DNA from: Roridomyces roridus
Taxonomy: Eukaryota; Basidiomycota; Agaricomycetes; Agaricales; Mycenaceae
Length of the DNA stretch: 64,000 nucleotides
Reading direction: 5' to 3'
Assembly: GCA_029378245.1 (NCBI GenBank)
Contig: JARKIF010000004.1
Location: 1,736,001-1,800,000 of the forward strand
The position numbers and the translations under genes are program-made. The notes under the pieces were generated by a model. That model saw only the letters and a list, made by a program, of their open reading frames with translations, was not told where the DNA came from and searched no databases. Of this stretch, positions 54,985 to 64,000 are shown piece by piece. The first letter of the stretch is position 1. Each line of letters starts with the position of its first letter.

Positions 54985-55448
54985 ACGGCGCATGCCCTGC
55001 GCTCTTTATGCGTCTGTTCGGACGTATGGAGGCTCAGCCGCCTTTCAACCTCAACGAAACGTTCTTTCTCCATCTCTTCCATTTGTACGCGACAAAATCC
55101 GCTTCGGGGGTGCATCTATGGGTCACGGAAAATCTCTCTGATATTATCAACGCGACCTTTGCTCACGCCAGCGACAATATAAGAGAGTATGTGTAACTCA
55201 AGTGTAGCTTCTCCTGGATACATCTTGCTGACTGTTCGTGTAGTTGGAACCCCGCAGTGGGACTCCCAGGTGCGCTTGAATTCCCCGCACGGTATCGCAT
55301 CATCTCAAGCGCGATGGTGGTTTTTCAGACGAGTTTGGCCAGATGTCGAGTCTGTGGGCTGCACTCATGGACGAAGGAAACGGAAATGACGTCGTTGAGA
55401 GGAAGGGTAAAGACGGACAGTTGGTACCTGTCGATAAACAACGGGTAA
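54985..55448 (+). pseudogene. 3' part of the host gene split by Gypsy-1
   Basis: Continuation of the gene that starts at 23349. Codons across the duplication AACCT give ALTYGACPALFMRLFGRM in frame. The exon runs to 55186, an intron spans 55187-55243, and the last exon (WNPAVGLPGALEFPARYRII ... CRVCGLHSW) closes at the TAA ending 55448. Function unknown; a CxxC pair is present near the end. Confidence 0.6.
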
Positions 55449-55944
55449 GTGGCTTGCAATGCTGGAGTGTGTTATGGCAGCTGGTCCAGTGAATTTATCG
55501 CGTTAAATAGGGAAATTCCGCCCATGCCTATCGCGTTAAACTCAGGGATATTGCAGGGATGCCCAAATGGGACGCCGATCACTCGACTTTCGGCACAAAA
55601 AGAAATGTTTTAAACAATAATTACTACAATATTAAATAAAAATGATGAATATAAATCTACCCGAGCGTTTAACGCGTTAAACCAAGCGTTCAACGCGTTA
55701 AATGCTCGTTTTTGGTTGCCCATGGCTTAACGCGATAAACCTTGGCCCAAATCACGCCGCCGCTGTACGTCCGGCCCGTCCCACCGCCGTTCACCCGCCT
55801 GGTCCTGCCACGCCACCCGCCCCTCCCGCCTTGCCCCGACCCGCCGGCCGCGGCCGTACCCAGCCCTTTCCCAGACTTGCTGCGTGTCGCATTCCGGTAC
55901 ATCCTTCCCACTGGGTACACGGCATCAAATGCCTGCATCACACG

Positions 55945-55985
55945 CCCCCGCCCCGCCCCGCCCCGCCCCGCCCCGGCCCCAGCGC
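55945..55985. repeat. (CCCGC)n simple repeat
   Basis: Tandem CCCGC/CCCCG units in a GC-rich stretch within the foldback-like element. Confidence 0.8.
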
Positions 55986-56969
55986 CTGCGCAGCCGAATA
56001 TTGAGCCAGAATATGGTGGTGACCATCATGACGCCGTCCAATTGTTGTAGAAACTGGAGGTGGTGCCGCAGGCACGCTTTAGCATTGCACGCTACAGCAA
56101 ATGGGGTAGTCGGGAAATGTCGGGAGCAGATTTGGGTTGCGCTTGGCCCGGGAACGCGGAATAGCGGGCGGGGGAGAGGGTACCGTGAGTGAGAAATCGT
56201 TTTGTCCCAGAATCTAAGCATAGTGGCCCGGGAATTGAGCAATTTTGCCACGGCGGAGGTACGCACCAAAAAGAAATTCCTCCTTTGCCCATCCTCCCTT
56301 CCAGCCAATACCTGGGGTACGTACTTCGTGTCATCTTGGATGGCGATGAGATTTTGTTTTGGACCAGCTTGAGGGGCAGGCGGAGGGAGACCATGGAGGG
56401 AGACCATGAGGAGACCATGACGCGGCCGGTCATGTGACTGCCAGCACATCACCTTCCCCGACTCGTTGTCGGCCCTCTGGGACCCGTTCTTTGACTCCTG
56501 CACTCCTCGGCACACTGGCCTCGTTGCTTTCCTTGCTGGTTCATCTCCTCTCGCTGCTCGTTCTCGGTCTCTGGGGTTTCAAATCGCATCCGCAAGCTAG
56601 CGGTGGCAGCTGGGTCTCTGCGGCTGCGTGTGTTGGCGTGTGGGCTCGATCTGGGGGAATTGGTGCTATCTGGGAGGAATTGGTGTTGGACTCCGATTCA
56701 CGAGTGCGCACGGGTGCGTTGAGCTCGTCTTTCATACTAGGAATATAGCTGACGATCATGGAAGCTAGCAGCTATTCATCGTCCGCCAATTCGACTGCCT
56801 TGCTCCGGCTCCTGTCCCACCCCATCCTCCTCCACACCGTTGTCCTGCCGGCCTACGGATTCTGCTCCCATGCTGCGCTCCCTGCGTATTGTGTTTCAGG
56901 ACACATTGCGATGAGGATTGGGTGTTAGCCTTGGCCACCACCGGGGCAGCATTCAGTGGTTGAGCTCGG

Positions 56970-57055
56970 AGACGTCGAACACGGGGATCTCGAACGCGGG
57001 GATCTCGAATGCGGGCACGTCGAATGCGGGCACACACGTCGAACACGGAGACGAG
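56970..57055. repeat. Short minisatellite with GTCGAACACGGGGATCTC-like units
   Basis: Four to five imperfect units of about 18-20 bases (GTCGAACACGG, CTCGAACGCGG, CTCGAATGCGG, GTCGAATGCGG, GTCGAACACGG). Non-coding as far as I can see. Confidence 0.7.
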
Positions 57056-59604
57056 CGTGGTCACGTCAAGCGCCGGCCCTTTGAGCGCGCGGTGGCTAGT
57101 GATTGCCGTTGGCTGTCGCATCTTGCATGCAAAGACGGCGGGTGCCGCGATGTTGCGCATGGGCACGCCGGGCATGCACCGTCTCAATTTTGCGAGTACG
57201 TTGAGCATGCGGGTGTTGGGCCTGTGAACCTCGACCGTCGTGGTGTCGAGGATGCAGACATCGAGCACCCTCGAGTCCTTGGATGCCGAGCTCGCTGGGA
57301 GATGAAGAGCACGGTGAGGTGGTGCTCAGGGGTGTCAAGCCGACGTCGAGAACGTGGTCGAGCACCCCGTGCCTTCCCACTTGTCGTTCTGTATACTTAT
57401 ACGACTCGTTTTGTACTACTCATACTTCTCAATTGATGTCCTTTCCCTCTTCACCTCTGTTTCGCGCGAGTACAGCCAATGCCTGCATCCCGAATCGGAA
57501 ATGCAGATCATTTAATTCGGGAACATTCGTGCGTTCCACGACTTTGACTCGCTCAATGTTCCTCAAACCTGGGGAGGTTGAATACGAGGGTATTCGGCGT
57601 CGTTTGAGAGATTCTCGAGCTAACTTGTTTTTATAGGACAATTCATTTTTTCAGAAATTTACTGGGCAAACTCGTGAGCTGGGATTTTTTTTCTGGGCAG
57701 CTGTGGTACCCATACATCCGCCAAATTAAATCTGGGATGAACGAGCAAGTGTGGAGCCCGGTAGGATTTAAATCAGCATTTAATTTCTGTCGGGAACTGA
57801 CATTGGGAGCCAGATTCGTATTGGTATTTGCACTTGATCACCGCTCTCTCTCTTCCACCTCCATCTCTCAACTTCGTGCCATTCTGCGGGCAACCAATCT
57901 GGTGCTTCCCAACCGTCTCTCTCAATCTACAAAACTCGTTTTCTGAGAAATGGTCTGGAGCCGTGGTATTCATGAAATCTTTTGTGCACCAATTCACTCA
58001 GGAGTGTCACTCTCGCATTACTTTCCGACTTATTTTGCAATATCTCGAATCGGGTGAGGACGATGGCTTAATTTATGTCGAGGCAAGCTTCATTTCTCCT
58101 GTTTTCAAGTACACTCGCTGCGTTCGAGACGCCGAGACGAGCAAGGCTTTCTCGAAAACGGCCAGTTGATCAGGTTTCTCAAGGATTCAGTTTGAGCTCG
58201 GAGCTTCAATTGTATCTCCATACATTACAGGCGAGGGCTAGCTATCTGAATTGATACTTGAAAAGCTCAAGTCAGCAATGGTCTCAGAGTACAAGGTTGT
58301 ATTCACAGAGAACTTGACAGTTCCGGACTCAAACGCGTCTGTGGCTTCTCTCGGGGCCCTATTTCCAGCGGCCAAGTGCTCAGAATATCAGACAATGGTC
58401 CTTAAATACATTCAGGGAGGCAAGAGACTCATAGAAAATGAGACTGTTGCTCAAAACGCGTGCGACTCGCAACAGATTGAGGTGTTGATGGGTCATGTGA
58501 CGGCGTGCTCTCTCTTCTGCCCCGCGACATCGCTCTCACTCTGCCCGCACTCTCGCGCTCCAGGACTGCCACCACCCTCGCACGGCCTCGTTTACCTCTG
58601 GGACTCAAGTTATGGACCGTCTGGATACGCTGTCGGGTGGAGAGGGAGCTCGGTGACGTGGCACACACCGGTGCGTTGCTGGCATCTAGATTCTTGTTTT
58701 CTGACTCACAGCAGCTAGAAATACGGTCGCTCTATCTCGGTGTCAGTGTCCCTTGCGCTCTGGACGTAAACTGTGCAGTTTCTGCCGTCGGAGGATACCC
58801 CTAGTGAGTCCAGCCTTGACTACATCTCCCTTCCACCAAATCCTCCCATCCACGGCCCGACTCCCACCACAGAGCAGGGCCCCAATCCTCCACACTCTCT
58901 CCTCCCCTCATTTGTCGTTCCTGGCCATTTTCTGACACATTACAGGTGCCGCTTCACTAGCCAATGCCGCACTACTCATCGCATCGAGTTGCCGCCGCTT
59001 GCAAAGTAGATTCATGGTGTGTACCCATCTCCTTCCTTCCTTCCCTCCTCCCTCCCTTTCTCCCCGTGCTCTGTATAAATCGAATGATCACGTTTTTCCT
59101 CTGTTTTTCCGCGCTTTTTTTCCCCCCTTCTTTCGTTTTTGATCTCCGCAAGCTGTGTAATTATCGCGTTGAATGAAGGGATACGAAGGGGAATTTTCGC
59201 GTTAAAGGAAGGGGTGTTTAACGCGTTAAGCCGAAGGGAGGTTATTTGAGCTAAATAAGTGGTTAACCTGGCGTGCACAGCATTGCCGTGAGTGCCGAAT
59301 CATAGCAGGAAAGCCGACGGAGCCGTGGCCCAACCGGTTTTACCCGTAGGCTCCCGGAAATTGGCTTTTTCAATATCCCTGGGCTCAACGCGATAGGCAT
59401 AGGCATACAAATCCCTATATAACGCGATAAGTTAGGTGGAAAAGGTGGTTATGGGTACTCATCTTACTGGGTGTTAGTTTGCACAGCTCCCTGCACGAGC
59501 CCGGAAGCTGCTCGAGGGCCCCAGTTCGGACTCTATCTCATAAAGCGTCAAATTAAGGTACTTGTGAAAAGTCTACATTCCGATTGAACTTATTACATGT
59601 AATT

Positions 59605-60592
59605 CTACAATATTTCCTTCTCCCTGTGAGCTCCGTTCGGAACAAGACACGACCTTGAGCTAACACGACAAATTCTCCTTTCCTGCGGGAGACGACGAAT
59701 GGGCAGTGACAGGACGGGCCACACTGTTGGTCGTTCTACAGCGGGACATGAGAAATGGTAGTCGTCGAACGAAAAATGAGGCACGTACGCCGAAGGTGTC
59801 AGTGCGCGGTCAGATGTTTGCGAGTTGTTTGCCTTCATCATTGCCTCCATGAGGAAGCAGAGGTCGTCGTGGGCGTCGGGCGTGGTGGTGATGGTCAGCT
59901 GGCTACCCTGAAGAGGACTCTCGGCGGTGCAAAGAGGAAGGCTTGCAGTGACATCCGAGGTTGCGAAGGGAATACTCTGCGAGTGAGGGTGTGTCGCAGG
60001 CTCCGTCTCCCATTCCGCACTGCGCTTGGGGACGCCCATTTCAGCGACGGCAACGGCGATGAGGGGCCGAAAAGAAGACAGAACCCATTTCTCGACAACA
60101 TCGTAGTGGTAGTTTTCCAGCAAGGACCCGATGATGGTTTCAAAGATATCCCCTCCAATCTTGCCCTGCGTCCTGTCGTGGTAGCCGAGAGCCGCCGTAT
60201 ACTCTCCAAACACGAGATTCGTTGTAAGCGCGGCGAGAATGACCTAGAAAATTTGAATGAAATTGTGCGCACTGGGCAGGCAGATAAAGTCCTACGCTGT
60301 GGAGTTGTATTCTGTCGGGAATCAACTGAAACAAGGCGTGTTGCAGTAAAGGGTACATCTGGCGGTCTCCATAGTACTCCAAACCGCTACGGACCACGTG
60401 CGATGCCGACACCATCGCCAACAAGAAACCGAGGTGGCTGAAGGGGAGGAATGGTGTAATTGCAGCAGTGTTCTCGGCAACCCAGCTCGCGACCTTTTTC
60501 GCCACACGCCGGCTGGCTCTAAAGTCTTCAATACGGCGGGTTCTTGCTTCGGCCGTTTCTGGCTCGTCAGAGGCCGGTGGTTCGGGTTCCGA
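59605..60592 (-). CDS. RNase III-like domain protein (right copy)
   Basis: Same gene as 19675-20662 on the opposite strand: exons about 60592-60296 and 60243-59605. Both RNase III signatures (LEYYGD and GGDIFETIIGSL) are unchanged. Two amino-acid differences from the left copy lie in the C-terminal tail (Arg for Cys in PICRLPQ/PIRRLPQ, Ala for Val in PNGVHRE/PNGAHRE). The acidic metal ligands are kept, so double-stranded RNA cleavage is possible; the 5' end is again not resolved. Confidence 0.6.
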
Positions 60593-61591
60593 GTCTTAAA
60601 AATTTATTGTTAAGCTCGGTCTTATCGGCCCATTTTCCGCCAAAGTGGGGTCCAATTTTTGATCGATGACGTCTTTGACTAGTCATTTGTGCTTAGTAAC
60701 AAATACGGATATCTCCCGGTTTGCTCCCGGTTTCCCGCTTCTTAACGATCTCCACCGACGGGGGCAGCGGAACGGCAACTGGCCACGGAATTCTTTTTGA
60801 CAGCCGCTGACAGCGGCCGCGCGCCTCTTGCTTCACACCACACAGAAGTAGTTGAACATCTCCGTACCACTTAATATCCATTTCTGTTGACTCTCCCCAG
60901 ACTCCAGGCATTCAAGTTGAACTCTTGCACTTTCCCTTTCTAATCTCGAGACTGTACCACTTCAAATTCCCAGCCTTGCCGTGTCCCAACCTGAACCTGA
61001 GTACTTACTACTGTCCTTATGGTGAATTTGCTTGAATACAATCTACTGATTATTGATCTCCCCTCCAGAGCCTCCTCTCAGCCTTTGTCTCGGTGTCCTT
61101 GTCACTTGAAATGGATTATTGCACTAGTAAGTCCCTCGTCGGAATCTATTGTTCTGGCTGCTATACAAATTCAATACCTTGGGCCTTCCCTTCCTGTCTC
61201 CACACCCCCAGACTCGGATTGCCATGTGCTAGCAATGGCCCATAAAAGCAGGTAGGCAGTCAAAGTCCAGGGGATGCTGAGTTGTGGCGTCGCGAGTGGC
61301 ATTAAATGGAACTGTGAAGGTAAATGGGAAGGTGTCTCTGGATGTGCTGGGCTGCTGAGATGCCATTTGCGCGGAGGAGCAGTTGAAGAGTCGAGGAAAG
61401 TAATAGTAAACGACAAGTCGCGATTGACAATTTGATCGAAATCAGAAATCTTCCCTCTTCCCTCTTCGACGATACCGACCCTTCCTCGAGCTCCTGCTAG
61501 CTCTCTCGGTTCATGCTTTCTGTCGACTCGACCTGCAGCCCTGCCTTGTGAACAAAACCTTTGTCGATCGGGTGGATGCGGAAACAGTCTC

Positions 61592-62031
61592 CATTCCTCC
61601 GATCTCCGCCACTCTCCATTCTCCGCGTTCCCGAGTCAAACCCGAGCCACAGCCCTGAGCCACAGCCTCGAAAGAAAATTTTGCCAGACGTATAAAAGAC
61701 CAGCCACCGGGCGGCTAACACCCTCCATCTTCTTCCTTTTCCTCGATGACCCCGGTGCGGTGTTTGCGACACAGTGTGGTTACTGGACGAGGAGAGCTCC
61801 GCCAGGTGAAAATCTGGGCTGATGCACCCCCCAGCTCCTTGCTGGAACGCACTGCTGTACCACGGTCGTGCCACCTACACCCGGATGAGAGGCAGTTCTG
61901 GCCACCCCCTGGTAGTCGGTAGTTAGTTTCCCGGGGGATGGGCTAGCACCCCTTCGCGCTCCCTTGTCGTGGGCCCCGGGCTTGAGACTCGCAAGAGTTG
62001 ACCAAGCGCGCGAAAATCTGCTCACGAATGA
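61592..62031 (+). repeat. Dispersed TATA-box repeat, copy D' (duplicate of D)
   Basis: Mirror of 18236-18675 through the inverted duplication: TATAAAAGACCAGCC at about 61692, conserved 3' block at 61912-62027. One substitution (GAC/GGG context near 61961) distinguishes it from D. Confidence 0.6.
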
Positions 62032-63072
62032 TATATTCTCTTTGCAATCTCCTCCAGAAATTTGTGTGATTCGTCTACAATACGCCTATAGAATATACTG
62101 TACAGTAATATGGTGGGCGAGCCTTCCCCGAACAAACCCTTTGTCCACCGATTTCGCGTGCGATGCATTGCGACCGCGTCTGGAGCGATGTACAGACGTT
62201 AGTTGTTGGCCCACTGGAAGGGTGCGACACATACTTGCATACGAACACCCATAAGCTTTACGTTTTTCTGTCCGACCTTTCCGTGTTGATGTAGAAACTT
62301 TGGTGGTGGTCGTTGCCGCTCCTGGCAGACGGATGCCTGAACTCTTGTCAGATTGAAACGAATGAGTAGATGGACAAAATCCTGACCGATGCAGAATATG
62401 TTCAATCAACTCGGGAGGGCGGAACTTTCTCCCAAGTGTGCAAAATTCCATGCACTCCACCGGTTGTTGCCAGTGCCTAGCGAAGAGGTCAAGACCATAC
62501 CAGCTCAACTGCGAAATATTCGACTTACACAACATCACAGTGCTGAATGAATACTGCGGCCGGCAACTTCAGGCAACACAGGCTGCACCGTATTGTCAAG
62601 GGCGGTGGACCAGTGTCACCCTCGGCTCCGAACGATGCCCGGTGCGTCGCCAAGACAGAGAATTCCGGCTTCACCTCCCCGACTACCAACTCTATGGCTG
62701 TACAGCTATTAGACTATGAAGGGAGGCCGGGAGTATGCACGAACGCACTGTTTTGGCAGATGGGCGTTCGATCCCGGACAAAACAAGCCAACAATTTTTG
62801 TAGCGTGGGTGCCAACCATAATGCGGTCAAGTCCAACTGCCTTGATGAAGCAAAGGCCCTGGCGCTACGAGACAGTTTCAGCCAGCGGCGGTATCAGTTG
62901 CACGAAAAAATTCACCACTGGTACGACAGATTGACAATTTCGTGTGACGGCCGTATCCCGTCGTACACTGTTGTCTTCCAGACTGCGACCTCGAGATGTT
63001 TCTGGACAAGTGTACATCAGTCTCTACCACCACCCAGTGGCATAGCGTTATGACGGACCCGGGTAAGGACGA

Positions 63073-63872
63073 TTATTGCTGCCTGGCGAAGGCAATGTTG
63101 CTTTCAAGGAGATTACGACGAGTAGTTCCGTGAAAGACCGGCACACATGCCTTTGCAAAGATTGCTGGTGGAAGTCGACGGACCTCGGCCGTCAACGCGA
63201 GGACGGTCTCGCGAGGCAGAAACGGCGATCCGCTAGTGTGCTCTTTGGGAGAGGGGATCCAGGAAGCGATATCCAGTACTGCACGACAAAACGGATCGCG
63301 GGATGCGTAGAGTACCGTCCAGTGGACCAGACGGTCTGTAACAAAACCGCTTGACACGTTGCCAATAAGAAAACCGACAGGTGCAAAGCGGCACGAAACC
63401 TACTTGGCAATCTTATGGCGACAGGGTCTCTTTTGCAGGGTTTCAACAGTCGTAGGTGGGCAGTCTCTGATTAACTCACGGAGCAACATCTAAAGGCGAG
63501 GGCGATGGAGTCCGGGATTCCTCTGCATCGACGTCCGCATACCTGCGTGCAGACAGGTTATCGTGGGGCCTTTCGTTTGGAAGGACAAGTACTCACGATG
63601 CATAAGCTTTCCCCGAACAGCAAATCCGCCCAGGCCCAATGTGACCAATTGCCCGCTAGATCTTTGTCTAGGACCGGCGGGGCGGGGACACCCACATTTG
63701 CGTACGCGGCCTTCCAAACGTCGGAGTTTTCATCCAGCAGGACGTGAAGATCTGTACAGGTAATCCCAAGCTGGAGGAGGTCGTGTGGGCTGCAGTAAAG
63801 GAGGACCAGGGGAGTGATCGGGTCGTGGAGGAAGTGAGGGCGAGCGTCAGGAACAGCCCTCGATAGCTTCAT
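63073..63872 (-). CDS. F-box protein (right copy), gene model tentative
   Basis: Mirror of 16395-17194: exon 1 from 63872 to 63597 (F-box with WSHWAWADLLFGESLCI), intron 63596-63543, then VCGRRCRGIPDSIALAFRCC. I see no difference in protein sequence from the left copy in the F-box exon. The extension past the stop at 63473-63471, toward 63073, has the same uncertainty as in the left copy. Confidence 0.5.
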
Positions 63873-64000
63873 TGCGCCCCGAGAACGACGAGTGGGCGAC
63901 CATGCAACTTGGTGGTAACGAAAGGGGCGAACACCGTAATTCCCGCTACCGTTAGGTAAGGGTTTCTTATAGGGAGTACCTTTTGACAGCACAGTCGGTA

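Larger units (their letters stand above)
55495..59430. mobile_element. Foldback-like element with TTATCGCG ends and palindromic subterminal motifs
   Basis: Left end TTATCGCGTTAAATAGGG...GCCTATCGCGTTAAACTCA (55495-55560) is matched in inverted order by the right end (59370-59430). The perfect palindrome TTTAACGCGTTAAA occurs at 55672-55685; a near-palindrome (TTTAACGCGTTAAG) lies at 59217-59230, and more (T)TAACGCG units lie in both subterminal zones. No clear target duplication and no transposase were found. Frames inside (for example 56765-57268, 58505-58804) match nothing I know. Confidence 0.5.
59481..64000 (-). repeat. Right arm of the 4.5 kb inverted duplication
   Basis: Reverse complement of 16267-20786 without net indels and with very few substitutions; it runs off the window edge. 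The 38.7 kb between the arms holds the whole mobile-element nest. Confidence 0.95.

Overview
The window reads as nuclear DNA of a basidiomycete fungus, most likely an agaricomycete. Real genes are split by many 43-66 nt GT-AG introns. The recognisable families (F-box proteins, a fungal dynamin-like GTPase, KDZ transposase with a CxC cysteine cluster, TET/JBP-like dioxygenase, chromodomain Ty3/Gypsy elements) are those that expand in mushroom genomes. No rRNA, tRNA or CRISPR was found.

Layout. 1-2344: 3' part of a dynamin-like gene. 2345-16266: repeat-rich land with MITE-like elements, a dispersed TATA-box repeat with a conserved, foldable 3' end (copies A, B, C), a 2.1 kb TIR element inserted into copy C, one F-box gene, an RNase III-like relic and F-box relics. 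16267-20786: left arm of a 4.5 kb inverted duplication carrying an F-box gene, repeat copy D and an RNase III-like gene. 21004-23010: a TA-flanked MITE abutting a decayed ENA-type P-ATPase. 23349-55448: a host gene of unknown function split by a three-level nest of mobile elements. 55495-59430: a foldback-like element with palindromic subterminal motifs. 59481-64000: right arm of the inverted duplication; the four protein-visible differences I noted and the absence of indels suggest near identity.

The nest. Gypsy-1 (23710-54979, target-site duplication AACCT) sits in the host gene. Gypsy-2 (26690-49557, duplication CCTTT, opposite orientation, LTRs with two differences seen) sits at the gag/pol boundary of Gypsy-1. 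A 14 kb KDZ transposon (29705-43729, duplication ACACCGG) sits in the integrase of Gypsy-2. Each level has intact direct repeats, so the order of insertion can be read directly.

How the parts may work together. Both Gypsy elements carry, downstream of pol and antisense to it, an intron-containing gene with a perfect Zn(II)2Cys6 cysteine pattern. Their LTRs contain CGG/CCG palindromes of the kind such proteins bind. I infer an element-encoded regulator acting on its own LTR. Both elements also show a run of six A at the gag stop followed by a hairpin, the layout of a -1 ribosomal frameshift signal. The KDZ element carries a decayed transposase, a CxC-cluster protein, a TET/JBP-like protein whose metal ligands look substituted, a viroplasmin-like (RNase H1 N-terminal) protein and four uncharacterised genes.
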